NCBI GenBank assembly: GCA_009760855.2
Contig: WPIO01000072.1
Location: 728,501 to 792,500 of the forward strand
DNA from: Cristatella mucedo
Lineage: Eukaryota; Bryozoa; Phylactolaemata; Cristatellidae
Reading direction: 5' to 3'
DNA length: 64,000 nucleotides
This document shows positions 44,936 through 58,619 of the stretch, in pieces; position 1 is the stretch's first letter; the number at the start of each line of letters is the position of its first letter. Position numbers and translations under genes: made by a program. The notes beneath the pieces are model-generated. The model saw only the letters and a list, made by a program, of their open reading frames with translations, made no database searches and was not told the origin of the DNA.

Positions 44936-45697
44936 TCTAGACATTAAAATGTACATGAAAAATACAATTATGGGATACATTGCATGCTATACCATCCGAT
45001 GTAACACTGAATGAAACTCGACGAGTCCATGCAAGCCCGATTAGCTGAAATTGCTCATCGGGGAGGGGGCCACATCCTACTATCATAAGTGCTTCTACCA
45101 CCCATCTTGTGGTTGCCATGCTATACAAAACGGTGCGTTGGGCCGTTGCGTTTCTTTTGACACCAACTCCACTCGTTTTGACCTTTGGGTTAGATTTCAA
45201 AACTGTCTACCGGGCAGCCATAGTTAAGTGGTTTCGGCAAAACATGCCGACATACCCCGTCGGGTTGATCAAATGGGGGGGCGCAGGGCCACTTGCCCCC
45301 CTTCCAGCACCAATGCCCATGACATGGCCACCCCTCGACCGAGGGGGTCTCTGGCAGCTAGGGCACCTGAGTGTACTGCCATTAAGAATAACTGGCTACC
45401 GCTAAGCAAAATGACAAGCAGTTCTGGGCAGCGCAGCTGCTACTGAGGGCAATTCCTCGATCTGGCAGGAATCGCTTCATTGCTTACATCGCCTCTGCAC
45501 CACCACACATCAAGCACAATTTAATTATGAGGCTGCCAAAACTAGCCCGGTGGGGTGCCGAGGACCGTCGAGCTAGATAGAGTGCTCGAATGCATTCACT
45601 GCACCGGTGTTAAAAACCGACAACGATGGAAGCACCCTCCCCCTTCCCGGACTTCCTCGGAGGAGAGAGTGCAACGCCCGAGTCGCATGGGCAAGCC
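44936..45697. other. Unrecognised, possibly rearranged transposon
   Basis: Follows the Tc1-like remnant. Minus-strand 44937-45200 is open but the match to the rest of a transposase is too weak to call. The remainder is unassigned. Confidence 0.3.
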
Positions 45698-45878
45698 TTT
45701 CCTTGGCCCCGGGTCTTAGCCCAGGGGTGTGGAGCTCACTATTCACGACCCAGGTCGTGGGTGCACAGTCCTGCAAAAGTAAGCGAGGCTTACTTTTATT
45801 GCCCACTGAAAGCAAGCGTGGCGACAGCCGCCAAAGCTCTTCTGCCATTATATAAATGAGGCTGTTGAATCAGCTAAC
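45698..45878 (+). mobile_element. SINE-1 variant
   Basis: Head CCCGGGTCTTAGCCCAGGGG, CCAGGTCGTGGGTGCACAG (B box damaged), GCCAAAGCTCTTCTGCCATT and a tail ending AATCAGCTAACC. It shares its head type with 10470-10645. Confidence 0.75.
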
Positions 45879-46644
45879 CTTTTTTTTGAGCTACCGTCGC
45901 CATAGTATCCTTGGCTGAATATCGCTTGCCTGCACACACCACAGCAGATCGACAAGGAGAGCATAAGGTGGGGTGGTTACAAAGAACACCCACTTAGCTT
46001 GGGTTACATCTGCCCGTGGGCATGCTGACAGAAGCTGGCAGCACGCTTATGCCGACTAATCAATTACATGAAAGTCCAAGCATTCTACTATGTGCCACAG
46101 GAGTCAGCCGGCCTCCAGCCAGCCCATCCGAAACGGCACTCGGCTTCGAGGCAAAGGCACGTGACAGATCAGTATAGATACACTCGTAAGCATTTTAGAA
46201 CAGTAGAACGATTGCACAACGAGACGAACTAAACCTGCTCGGCTGGGCGAGCGCCACAGCACTCACAGGCTTCGCCAACCGAACGATAGCGCCGACGAGC
46301 CTGGACTTCCGGGAATCGTGTGCGAGCAAGCCCACGGCGGCGCTCGAGGGCGATGCAACCGTGGAGCCAAGCAGGTGCCTACCTTCAGGGCGGCGGGCAA
46401 CTTCATATTCAGAGGTGAGAAAAGATACGAGCGAAGCCGCTGTGACACCCGCCGAGTGGCCGTCTGCAACGGAAGCAGCTCGGCATGACGATGCAGGATG
46501 ATTGTGAGCGCACACCCTTTCCCATGTCAACGGTTCCAAGCCACGAAGATGCAAAGCAGAGCAGCGATTCGAAGTAAGCAGCCTGCCTCGCCCGGGCTAG
46601 CCGGAAGGGCACAGGCACGGCGAGCGAGTCTTAGCTGACGAGAG
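45879..46644. other. No recognised feature
   Basis: A moderately GC-rich stretch with a minus-strand ORF of 119 residues (46195-46554), which I do not recognise and which shows no motif. Confidence 0.35.
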
Positions 46645-47030
<386 letters not shown>

Positions 47031-48276
47031 ACGGGTGCCGAGACGGTCAAGAAGAGAGGTGGAAGGAAGGAGAGCGTGTAAATGCATCGGGTGCTTGCAG
47101 GCATATACACTCATACATGACAATTTGTACACACAATGAAGTTACACATGAACACACTAACCGAGTTAATCTAGGCTGCTGCCATGAGCAGACGCCGGTC
47201 AACTCACCACCTACCACTGGGCACCGCATCCACACCTGCTGCTGCTGTGAACCTATAGAGCCACGAAGTTCTGCATTTGGACAAGCACCACACAGCCACA
47301 TCACCAAGGTACTCTTTACTAAACGAGCTCCTAATTAAAGCGACCTCTGTCGTCACAGGCCAGCTCAAACAACAGTTCTATTTTTTTGTGTGCTTTGCAT
47401 GCATGACCCGTGCATGATTCAAAGTGAGTGAAGCTTCGGCTACACTCGCCAAAGTTCGGAGTGAAGATCCCGATCAACTTGTCTCGAGTGCAAACTAGCG
47501 TCGAACTAGCCATGTCCACACCGTGCAACAGTTCAGAGTCGAGACTAGCCTCGTTGTCGGGCTGTGGCTGGTACATTAGTTCTCACTTGGCAAGCAGAGA
47601 GGTTTCGGAAGTATGAAGGCCGTAAAGTTTCCTGTCTAGTGGCAAATGGATATTGAGCAGGCACTATCCACGGATATGTATTTGCTGATGCCTACTATAT
47701 AATGCATAAGTCATAAAAATTTAGCTGCCATCCTTTTAGGCCACTTTATTTCTCAGTAAATTCCTGTATTCAGAACCCTTGCAGTTCCACATACTGGTCT
47801 CCTCACACAACAGGTCTATGAAGGCGGCACATCCATTTTACTTTTCTTGGGTCTGTTCCTGATTGGTTGGCTGCCTCAGAAGTATCCAATATATCGCCAA
47901 TTAGTATCACTCAGCTAATTCCTTGAATCTGGCCCGTGAAACTCTGACCCTTCCCATCAGCCACCTGCGTCCACTCCTTGCCTCGAGTTCTCGCGTGTCC
48001 GGATTCCAAACGTTTGCCAGTGTAGATGCAGCAATTCGGACCAGGGGTCCTATGAGCACATGGTGCTGAGTGTCTCATCGAGTGATTCGAATGCTTGCCT
48101 AAGCATGATACCTTGCTCGTCATAATTCTTAGTCACTGCTTTGCTGGCAGGGAGCTGTGCCCAGACAAAGAGTCAGTTCCTTATCATTAATAGTATTATT
48201 ATTATAATTATTCACAAAATCTTTTCTAGCTACCCAGGCTATCGTTCAGACAGTGAGAGATTCTAGCTCGCACACG

Positions 48277-48284
<8 letters not shown>
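47031..48284. other. No recognised feature
   Basis: No gene, RNA or repeat family seen. The small ORFs show no motif. Confidence 0.4.

Positions 48285-48340
<56 letters not shown>
48284..48340. repeat. (CA)28 microsatellite
   Basis: Pure CA array of about 56 bases. Confidence 0.97.
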
Positions 48341-48341
<1 letters not shown>

Positions 48342-50460
48342 GCACGAACCCAGACACACAATGCACGTGTGTACAACCCAGGAGAAAGGAAGCAGCAAAG
48401 CAAAGAGGCTAGCCAGGCTGCACAGGGATTGCCATACGTGAGTGGATCCATAAGGATCGTGTAAAGTCATCTTCATGCCGACCTGGAGAGAAGTTAACTT
48501 CTACCAGTTACGACCTCAAAACACTTCTAAACGTTCTACTTCGGGGGGAGGGGGGTTGGCGGTGCACAGTTAAGTAAGAATTCTCGCCAGCGGCTAGCCG
48601 CACAGCCCAAGCATCTGCGCTAAGCACAAGTCCCCGGACTGCCTGTCTTTCTTGCTGCGTGCTTCACCACGAAACATGTTCAAAGGTTCCCCTGTATGCT
48701 GCGTGGGCCTTAACTACACAACAGAGGCCAGCTTCGGGCTTGAATGCCATCTAAAGCATCATCAACGTGGTCGAATGAAAATCATGCCAACTCTCACGGC
48801 ACGCATACATAAACCTGTGCCAGCCTACGACGCATACATACAAAGAGACATGCCGTGCCGGTGAATACGACAGGCCACATGGGCCCTAAGAAGAATAACC
48901 GAGATCGCCATATTACGTTCAAAAGTATGTCATGAATGCTCCTTTCGAATCATTGATGGATGCTCTGGTGACGGCTAGCGAGAGTCCTACTAGCTCGAGG
49001 CGGTGGTAGCATGCAGCTCTCAAGGACCGATGGCTTCTGAAAACGTGGCCGATCAAGCTGACGTCCCAAATGTCTTGGTTATGAGGAAAAAGCTTTCTTG
49101 ACCTTGAAAGTAACTGTCATGTCAGCAAACCCAGAAAAGACTAACAACAATTCTACCTTTACCATAACTAGCTGTACTAAGTGACCACTCATCGTCACAA
49201 TCAGGCAGTCACGACACAATGCAAGGAATTGCACATAAGAAGCAGGTGAGCTGTAATACAAATGGCAGCGATCGGTCTGAAGACCACGAGTTCTCATACA
49301 CCCTATTTGATTAGCACTACAAGTACCTACCTGATTAGCACTGCAAGCGTAGTTTTCTTTTCCTGCTGTTTCCATAGAACCATCTCGTTTGTGACACACC
49401 TTAAAACGCAGCATAAGGAGAAAATACCTAGCTTACGACCTGCAACAGCCTGGCACCTCAGGCAACGGAACTTGCACAGCCAACGGCCCAACAAGTGTGT
49501 GCGTGTGCACGCACACATACGGACATTTAAACTAAATCTTCAGCCTGACATTACCAACAGCTCGGCTTCAGGACGGCAAGACATCGGTCCTGCATGCGAC
49601 GTTCGTATAATTATAATGCACGGTGTTCAGAAAGACATCAAAGTGCAGGTGCACCTTTAACTTCAGCAATCGACTGTGCAAACCAATGCAGCAGATTTCG
49701 CCAGAAGCAGTATCACACGGGTTCACTAGCAGCTTAGCAGCTAGGCTGTGTATTTGCTATCACTCTCTAATCAGATGTTATCTGGACGCACTGACAAAGA
49801 ATTAGGGACCGGAAATCACCGGCTCTACTCAGATAGACCTTCAGAGGCTGCAGACGACCCACTCGGCTCTGCCGCCTACCACACTTCTGCAAGAGATGCC
49901 ATGCGTATGCCTTGAAACCACTCATTGGTAGAATTGAGATTCGTAATGGCATTAAGATGTAGAGAGAAAAATACTAGCTGATTTAATGGCCTCTTTTCAA
50001 TGAGCAGAGGATTCAAATATTGACCCCTGTGGAGATGCACGAACCGTCAGTAAGTATCCCTCAGAGATAATAGCTAGGCAAAACCCGAGCAATACCGTAT
50101 ACCAAGCAACAAGTTTCAGGGAGAAATCGTGGGTGTAGCTCAATCAAGCACTAAAAGATCCACGTACTGCAAGACGGTTGACTGAAAGCAACATTTTGCC
50201 CAAGTAAGACAGCCCTGGTGATGACAGGTACCGTGACCTATGCAACAAGTTCTCAGTTCTGATCTTCCACTCATGAGCCATACAATTGTTTTGCTTACAT
50301 CGGATCGGAAGACAATGAAATTGCCAAAGCTTAGTAGTACTTCTTGACGATCGAGGATTTTGGTTTTAGGACATCCCCCACCGACATTTCCCACTGGTGG
50401 ACCATAAGATATCCACCCCTGAAGGACATTTCCCCCTATGTTGATGAATGTATAACTAAG
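48341..50460. other. No recognised feature
   Basis: Intergenic. A faint SINE-1-like tail (AGCTGATTTAATGGCCTCTTTTCA) lies near 49975 on the minus strand. No coding sequence is supported. Confidence 0.4.
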
Positions 50461-50461
50461 A

Positions 50462-50555
50462 ATACACACACACACATATGCACACACACATGCATACACA
50501 CACATGCACACACACACACACACACACACACATGCACACACACACACACACACAT

Positions 50556-50606
<51 letters not shown>

Positions 50607-50686
50607 CACACACACACACATGCACACACACACACATGCACACACACACACATGCACACACACACACACAAGTGTGTGTGTGTATT

Positions 50687-50731
<45 letters not shown>

Positions 50732-50745
50732 ATATCTATATATAT

Positions 50746-50781
<36 letters not shown>
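50462..50781. repeat. Composite CA / GT / TA array
   Basis: About 210 bases of (CA)n with regularly spaced ATG interruptions (ATGCACACACA units), then a short (GT)7 inverse run at 50671-50683, then about 90 bases of (TA)n with TATC and CACA interruptions. The overlapping ORFs are artefacts. Confidence 0.97.
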
Positions 50782-50784
<3 letters not shown>

Positions 50785-50829
50785 CAAATGAAGTTCACTC
50801 TATTGAAATAAAGTCAACAGCATAAGCAG

Positions 50830-51060
50830 CGACTCGATAGCAGGACCGACAGAGGTGGCACAGCCAGTGCGGCATTGGCCAACACGCAATACCCCGTGCA
50901 GCAACGACTGTGGTGGCAGCGAGCTTTGGACGGGCGGTAGCCGGCTGTGGCCGAGGATACTGCTACTTGCTCGCGGCTGCTGCCAAGAGCAGCGGCTGCT
51001 GGCCGCCCAGGGCAGAGTTTACACCTTGCACTTGGTGGTCTGCCGAAAAGCAAGGCCGCA
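50830..51060. other. GC-rich patch, no gene assigned
   Basis: A CpG-rich island of about 230 bases between AT-rich sequences. Open frames on both strands show no motif. An undetected first exon is possible but not supported. Confidence 0.25.
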
Positions 51061-51594
51061 GAGACATCATTTCTAATGACTACAGTGTAAGAATATGTTA
51101 TATATCATATACTATATAATATTTTTACAAGATATGTAAACAAGACAGTTTACATCATGACATTTCCATATGGGAGGCGAGGAAATGCCCTAGGGGGAGT
51201 GTCGGGGGGGGGGGGGAAGAGCCGTACACCAGGATTTCTATGGCGGAAGGCACACATGCTAGAGGTAAGACTGGGGTCTGCTTAGACATGAGTACAACAG
51301 CTGCTCCCGCGTTTGTGACATCTAGATTACTACAAAATCCTCTATTTAGGATCCCTTAATCGCCTGCAACTAGTGCAAAAAGCAGCAGCTGGTCTGTCGT
51401 CAACGTCATAGCTGCTGACACAATGCACCATTTTCGTCAAAGCTTCACTTGCTCCACATTAATAATTAAATCGACCCTAAGATATTCTTTCTCTCCCCCC
51501 TTATCGCTCTCCCCCTCTCTTTGGCCTACAGTTGGCTCCGCACGAGTCCTTCTAAACAGTAGGCCTGAGTCATTTTGTGCGATTTCACATGACT

Positions 51595-51700
51595 GTTTAA
51601 AAAGCATGATGCCTTGCTCGCATTCAACTCTTGGCTATTACTTCTCTTGCAGCAAGTTAGTAAAGCGCCTGGATAGAGATTTGGTTCTCTTAGGCTGCCA
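51595..51700 (+). mobile_element. LINE lineage B, tail fragment
   Basis: Plus-strand AAAGCATGATGCCTTGCTCG, CAGCAAGTTAGTAAAGCGCC and GATTTGGTTCTCTTAGG, resembling the last 100 bases of lineage B. Confidence 0.5.
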
Positions 51701-51879
51701 AACAAAAGGCATTATTGTACCTGCTAAAGAAAACGTCCCAGTCCCCTTAAAATTCTGGCCATGCCCCTTAACCACCAGGCAAGCAATTTTTCGTCCACAG
51801 CAGCAGGCCATGGATGCTAAGCCAATGCAAAAGCAGCTTGAAGACTTGGTCTCAATAAGGGTGCTGCTTGCAACAAAGA

Positions 51880-54115
51880 ATGCTCTTGACAAGAACTCCC
51901 GTTCATTCTATCCGTGTACAAAGTCGTGAAGATTCCTTTCAATTTACAAAAAAACTAAAGATGTGCCGGGTTAAGCGCACGCTTGAACGTCGTTTCAAGA
52001 AATCAGGGTCTGATGCAGATCTAGTCAATTTCAAAGACTTCCTTCGAGTTTAAAAGGAAGCTTAAAAAAGCCAGGGCTTCCTTTTTCATCCAAAAGCTGA
52101 ATTCCTACCAGTCGGACCCTAAACAGATATAGACAATAAACCATTTACTGGCCAATGCTGAGAGGTCTGACTCTCCAGATATTAAGGGCTCAGCCGAAAA
52201 GTTTTCAGCCTTCTTTACTGAAAAAATTATGCACATTCGTGCCTCCATATAGCCCCCTCCGACTAAAGCAATCCTGTGACCTTCCTTAAAAGGTTCTCCG
52301 AGGTTTCTGGATGCGATGTGGATACCTTAATAAGGTCTAGCAAAAAGAGCTCGTCCCCTGAAGACCCTATACCATCATCTCCGTGGTCTTCACTAGCAGA
52401 ACAACCTACCCCTGCCATAACCATGATTTTTAATACTTCTTTGGGAAAAGGGGTGGTCCCCAAGTCCTTCAAATCAGCAATCGTTAGACCCATACTTAAA
52501 AAGCCTGGATTAGATACAGAGGTCCTTGCAAACTATCGCCCAGTTTCCCTTCTTCCTTTCTTGTCAAAGATTCTTGGAAAAATTATTGCTAAGCAGCCGG
52601 TTGAACATATTGAAAAGAATGAAATGTCAGAAACAGCTCTTCAATCAGGATTCAAGATCTTCAATCAGGATTTCAATCAGGATTCAAGAGGCAGCACTCC
52701 ACAGAAACTGCTCTTCTCCGTGTTAACAATGACATTCTACATGGCAACGCCGACGGGAATGTCACTGCCCTACCTCTGCTAGATCTGTCTGCTGCCTCCG
52801 ACACCGTTGATCACGATGTTCTGCTTGAACGATTGAGAACAACGATCGGTCTGGCAGACGAAGCACTGGTGTGGTTTAAATCATACTTGCCTGATCGTGT
52901 TCCATCCGTGTCGTGTGGGGGTCAGGGCTCACACACGAGAAGGGTCACCTGTGGAGTCCCTCAAAGGTCTGTACTCGGTCCCTTACTGTTCTCCATGTAT
53001 ACACAACCTCTGGGAAAAGTGATTAAGGCCCATGGAATAGGATATCACTTTTATGCTGACGATACTCAGCTGTATTTGCCATTCAAACCGTCGGAATCTG
53101 CTGCAGCAACTGAGAAACTGAATGCTTGCCTTGCCGACATTCAATCCTGGATGTCGGAAAACTTCTTGAAATTAAATGACGATAAAACCGAACTGCTGCT
53201 CATAGTACACCCTAAGCATGTGGCTGGATTAAGAGGCTTTGCTCTTCTAATAGGTGATGCTATTGTGCGACCATGGCCACGTGCTCGAAATTTAGGTGTC
53301 GTTTTCGACAGCTGCCCCAATTTTAAAAGCTTCATTCAGAAGACTGCTTCTACAGCTACCCATCACAGCCGATCCCTATCAATGATTAGGAGCTGTCTTC
53401 CACAGTGGCTTGTAAAAAATTTAACTAGCTCCTTAGTTCTGTCTCGGCTTGATTATTGTAATTCCCTTTTGGCTGGGCTACCAAAGAAAGGGCCACTGCA
53501 GCGGACTATGAATATGGCTGCAAGGCTAGTCTTCAAGTCCCAGAGGTTTGAGCACGTGTCTCCTTTGCTATAAGAGCTAGGATGAATGCCGGTTGAGCAA
53601 AGGATACAGAGCAAAGTTCTTACGCTGACCCACGAGGCCCGCCACGGCTTAGCTCCTTCGTACCTAGCTGAACTGCTGCATCAGTTTCAGCCTGTTCGCG
53701 CCATCATGTCCTGTGTGGACAAAAAATAATCAGCTATTCCATTCCTCCGCTTAAAGACCGTTGGTGACAGAAGCTTTAGTTAGCTCTGCAGGTCCTAGAC
53801 TGTGGAACTCGCTTCCACAATTCTTACGAAACAACTACTCTCCTGCTGCCGACTATGGCTCATCCTTTTCAGCGATCCTGAGCTGCTACTTCTATGCCAC
53901 TCACTACCTCAACTGCTCTCCTGACTCTGCTATGCTTCCCACTTTCTCTTTGTTGCGTGAGACGAAGTCTGTTGGCTACCGAATGCGTACCGAAAGCCGC
54001 TTAGGCTGTGAGTGCGCTATACAAAATCTCTCCTGCGTAACACCCACATGGTCTTTATGACTTTGTGGAGTTACAGAAGGAGATGCCTTTGTGGAGTTAC
54101 AGAAGGAGATACATA
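51880..54115 (+). mobile_element. LINE lineage A with RT domain, best copy
   Basis: A non-LTR retrotransposon of the L2/CR1-like group, truncated before the endonuclease. In order: linker (RTLERRFKKSGSDADLVNFK, TINHLL, EKFSAFFTEKI in shifted frame), RT motifs (ANYRPVSLLPFLSKIL; 52520), LLDLSAASDTVDHDVLLERL (52770), GVPQRSVLGPLLFSMY, catalytic YADDTQLYL (53055), MSENFLKLNDDKTELLL, RNLGVVFDS, LSRLDYCNSLLAGLP (53450), [29 protein letters not shown] (53790), and the 3' UTR ending GATACATACATACATAC. The longest intact part is 246 residues (52833-53573); the rest has frameshifts and stops. It is inactive but supplies the reference for the other lineage A fragments. One 15-base CAATCAGGATT repeat is locally triplicated at 52640-52685. 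Confidence 0.92.
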
Positions 54116-55779
54116 CATACATACTGACATGGCCTCAACACAGATGCTCATAGCCGACCAGCTCATGGGAGAATGGCAGGCATTTGTACTGATTGGAACC
54201 GAGATTTGCCACCACCTTAACAGGCAGCTTACAGGGTGTGTCTAAACAGAATGCTCCGCAGTACTGCCATTCTTTGAGAGATATCGTACATCTAGACAGA
54301 TACAGTATCGTACATCTATCTAATCGGTAGCAAGCAGTCCTAGTATCAAGCTGGAGTACTGCCCCGTAAGCGACGAGTCACAGCTGCAATGGCGACACCC
54401 AGAACGCCGACGGATGGCTGCCATCGATGCTAGCTCAGCACTTCTACATCTTCAGTCACTGCTTCCTCTATGCATGTGACCAAGAATCGCAGCTGACTCG
54501 ATCGATACCACAACAGAATTGTCGCTACTAGGCAAAACGGTCGAATTAAGAGCGACAGCTGCACAATAACAGGAGCAGGAGCAGCAGCATGTGGAGGCAG
54601 ATGCTCCAGCTGCGAGCACGAGCAGACGAGGTAGACGAAGCGCTCGGCAGCAGTGCTGGCTGCTCACCTTCACGACATGCTTAGTCATCACTTGCGCACC
54701 AAACAAGTACCTACAGCCAACCCTCTGCCCGAGTAGGCACTAATGCAAAGGTTACTGTCAAGCAATAGAGGAAGTCACATTCCGTGAACGAGGCCACAGC
54801 TGGCCATCCACGAGACCAGCGAACCGGCTGGGGCAGGGGGATGAGCAGTCTGGCAGGGCTGGCCCGATGGCAGAATTGAGGTTTGCAGCACCTGCAGTGT
54901 TGGAAGGAATTACATCAGCACCAGTGGTGGCAATTCAAACGATGGCCACAACTCGGCTCAATTGCAGCCTGATCCTCTGCTAATACCTGCAGTAATCTAG
55001 CTAGCACTTCAATCAATCACTTCCTTCGGGCACTGAGGCTTTGCATCAATGGTCAGCAGTTCAGTCATCACCTCTGATCCTTCAGGATTACACCATTAAG
55101 TTCGGGCACTAGCACCAAGCAGCCTCGGCATGCTTTCGGCCACATGCTAGAATAAGTAATCCCACTTCCAACAATCCCTGCACCACCCACTTCCCCCCAA
55201 GATGATAGGAATTGACAAGTTGCCGCGAAAGCCAACCAAACGTTCTCCCATTACGTTGCTAAACACCGCAGACAAGATACAGAGAACACCCATAAAGCAG
55301 TCTTGCAACTAAAGACCATCCCGGACAAGTCACCAGTGCCAGCTCGAATGAGTGCAACCGTGCTGTGCAGTAATCTGAATCATACGAATCAGGGCCCCCA
55401 CACACAATCTTCGGTCCTTCCCACCTTGACAAATGCAGAAAGTTTGCTCGCGCCGAAACGTACCGAGCTCGAACCAGAGTCGGCCTTGTGACGACCGTAG
55501 GAGAAGCAAGAGGAGATACTCCCTTTTGCCTTTCCATCTGCTGTCTCTGGTACTTCTAGTTCAATCCTCCCTGCATGCCTTAATCCTGGCTACATCCTTG
55601 GCATGCAGATACATGCTGACAGAAGTGTGCTCAAACATGAAAATTTAACAAAAGCAGCAGCACTACAGTGAACCACAGCATAGGTGAGCAGCAACCCAGC
55701 ACAGCCTATAAAACGTAGGGGCTGACACCAATACCAAAAGGGGCAAAAAATGAAACAGGTGAAAATAATTTGATATTTG
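54116..55779. other. No recognised feature
   Basis: No conserved domain or repeat family recognised. A CAGGAGCAGGAGCAGCAGC-type short repeat lies at about 54570. Confidence 0.4.
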
Positions 55780-56600
55780 TGTAGACAGCGGTAAAAGAGC
55801 ACTAAATTTCTTTATAGGCACTTCACACAAGCTGTAAGGGAAGCAGGTCAATCAATAAGGAAGCACGTCACTTGGTTAATGATAACATGCACAGTGTCAG
55901 CTACCATTCGCCCACAAAGGACAATTTACACGGACCCAGCAAGTGCTGTGAAGAACAAGTGGTTTTCTGGCCTCGTTTAAAATGCAGTCAAGTCAGAAGA
56001 TAACGTAAAGTTAGTCGGGTGTGAGTTCCACGCTTTGTAAGAATACGAATTGAAAGCGCATTCTAAGGATTTCAGGTTGGTTAGAGGCACAGCTAAGCGA
56101 TTTGCGTGAGAATTGCCTGATTGGGAAGCAGTTTGGACGGGTAGAGGTGGAGCAAGAGAATTTAAGGACCTAAAAGTGAGTGACAAAACTTCGAAGTCGC
56201 TTGACGGGGACTCAGTAGAGGTCGGTTAGAAGTGGTGCAATGAGGCAAATGCAACGTGACCGATAAGCCTAGCTTCACAGTTTTGCCCAAACTGTGAGCA
56301 CCTTACTTCGAGACCTAAACAGAATGTAACAAATGCATGGACCAACTTGGATGTGCTACCCCTGTCTAATTAGGCTCAATTTTTCAATGTCGACCTGACA
56401 TCGGATCTGATATGGTCATCCACTGAAAGATCACTTTAAAACCGGACACTAATTGAGGGATAGGCTTTCCAATTTCTGAGAAACAACAGGTTTGTCCATA
56501 TCTAGAAAGTTGGTTCTATCGTCACTTAATGTGAGAAATATTGTTTCAATACAAGTGCAAAAGACAGCAATACATGCAGCTAGGGAGTTTAAGAGAGTCT
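55780..56600 (-). mobile_element. LINE lineage B, 3' half, decayed
   Basis: Minus-strand VLSLTFRSLNSLAPPL, LKSLECAFNSYSYKAWNS, then the 3' UTR with GCACTTGCTGGGTCCGTGT. The tail near 55790 is degraded. The far end (about 56590-56400) recalls the ACIAVFCTCI/LSDDRTNFL part of RT. Confidence 0.72.
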
Positions 56601-57359
56601 GATTAGCTGGAATAAATAGCGAGGTCACAGCAAGGGTTCAGCTGCGTCGTCTACATAATTACATAAACCTAGATTGAGCTTGCAGATTACATCGGCTAGA
56701 GTGAGAGAATTTTTAGGGAAAGGAAGTGGACCACTCACATAGTATTGGGGTACCCATAACTTTAGAGGTACCTTGGATTACTGCTGACCGTTGACATCTA
56801 TGCTCCCACTTGTCTCCCACTGAACCTAAACAATTGCAGCGCTGTGTCAGTGATCCCCGGGAGATGAGAGGAGCTCAAAAAGGACTAGATCAATAGAATC
56901 AAAGGATACCAAAAAATACAACAAAACAAGCAGAGAGAAACCAACCAAGTTTGCTTTCCTCGGAAGGTCGTAATGAAAAGCTGTATGGGGTATCGGCAGC
57001 GATATTCTGTTAAATGAGCTGTTACCAGGATAAAGAGCATGCGAACAAGGCTGCGACATGTCCAACACCCCGAGATAAGACTGTAGTCTCATATCAATCC
57101 TTAATTCAAAGATTACTAAATCAAATTAACGAATGCAATAAACTTACGCACTCACCCTATCCACATCTAACCCAGCTTTAATAGCCAGCCATAAACGTTG
57201 GCAGCAACTAAGACTTTCTCACTTAAGTCGGGAGTCAGGTAGACCCTTCAGCGTCTCAAGTTCATATCGACGGCCCTTCATAAAAACATAGCTCGCTCGA
57301 GCTACTCAAAATGTCGATACCACCCTTACGCCAGGCTAGAATGCTTATTCTTTCGATGG
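56601..57359. other. No recognised feature
   Basis: Intergenic, nothing supported. Confidence 0.4.
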
Positions 57360-57610
57360 AGTTTCGAGACGGTTTTGAGCAGCTACCTGATCATATCTAA
57401 ACGCCGCCTGTCCTCATAGACCTGCCCCGTTCTCAAAAGGTAAACGCGTACCTCAGAACGTATGGGCCAGTAAGGCAATCAGCCAAGTGACCGTGGCGAT
57501 ACCAACAGTATGGTCCTATCTACTTTGGCGAACAACGAATACCATGCAGTGGGATACGCGAGATCAGCAGCGGCGCGGCTAACCGCTGGCCAAGTGATTC
57601 ACGAACTGAT
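57360..57610 (+). repeat. Left arm of an inverted duplication
   Basis: Matches the reverse complement of 58465-58712 over about 250 bases at roughly 80% by eye, including exact shared blocks ATCTAAACGCCGCC, GTCCTCATAGAC, CAGTAAGGCAATCAGCCAAG and CCGCTGGCCAAGTGATTCA. A stop codon breaks the frame that is open in the other arm. Confidence 0.85.
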
Positions 57611-58464
57611 GACGGAACGACGGCAAACCGCTGCATTAGCGGCTTCAAGTTTCGCGCCCTTAAACTGGGTGGGGGGAGGGGGAATTTGCCTGGATAAGTG
57701 ATGAGTCTTAACTCTCACTTGACAGAAGGCAAATTCTACGGGATACTACCGTCATCCCTTGGATGCCATAGACCAGCGATCCCACTCATCAGTTCAGGTA
57801 CTTGCCAGTCCCGGCTCACCATGGGTTCACGCTTGGACTCAAGCTCGGCGACCGCTACATGGCCGCTAATGGCAAGCTGCCAGGAGCGCTGCCTGAGCTA
57901 GTTGGTATTAGGCAATATGCTTTAAAATATGAAAGCGACAAGCAGTGAGCCCTGTCCAAACTGGACAATGCCGAATTCAGTGGATCAACCGCGACGGTAG
58001 TTCGGCAAGACAGCAGCGGAACGTGCCTCACCTGCTTACATCTCAGTTCGCGCTCAGCCCACAGCGCAAAGCACCCGGCTGTTGATCTAGCTCTGCAATC
58101 AGAATAGGGATAATTAAAATCTTTATAATTATATTTATGAAACTAAAACAAAAATAAATTGATTCTGTTACACTTAGCGCTTCTATTAACGATAAGTAGA
58201 GTGTAGTGAGGATAGCTTTAACGGTGACCTGGTTACTGCCGCTTGATGCGTCGATGCCAGCTGACCATGACCTTGATTTGCCCGCAAAAGCATGGGCTAT
58301 GCCCGTGCGATCGACGTTACAGCGAAATAGGACCTAATTAACGATCGCTCGTAATTGTTTTCTCGAACACGAAGATCGCTCCATCTTTTAATGAAATTCC
58401 AATGACGGTTCTCTGCATAAATTCGAAGTAAAATGTTAGCGGCTCAGAGTACCGCATGTGTTTT
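57611..58464. other. Spacer of the inverted duplication
   Basis: About 850 bases between the two arms. The ORF at 57698-57901 has no recognisable domain. The part beside the left arm may continue the homology very weakly. Confidence 0.5.
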
Positions 58465-58619
58465 TTCAGTTCTTGAATCACTTGGCCAGCGGCTAGCCGC
58501 TTCCCTGCCGATCTCACGTTGCCACTGTATAGTATTCCTTGTGCGCCAAAGTAGGAGATGAAACCATGCCGTTGATATCGCCAGTGACACTTGGCTGATT
58601 GCCTTACTGGTTCATACAT
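58338..58619 (-). other. Uncharacterised ORF on the right arm
   Basis: A 93-residue open frame covering the right arm and running on beyond it. Its C-terminal half (GQVIQELKKHM, then IGISLKDGAIFVFEK) has the helix-then-strands look of an old domain. A PTB-like fold is a guess I cannot support. It could be a single exon of a duplicated gene or chance. Confidence 0.3.

Noticed and set aside
50462-50676. CRISPR-like array because of regular ATG spacing
   Set aside because: No distinct spacers; it is an interrupted dinucleotide repeat in animal DNA.
50140-50811. Long ORFs rich in Thr-His, Cys-Val and Ile-Tyr on both strands
   Set aside because: Artefacts of the CA and TA arrays; no natural protein composition.
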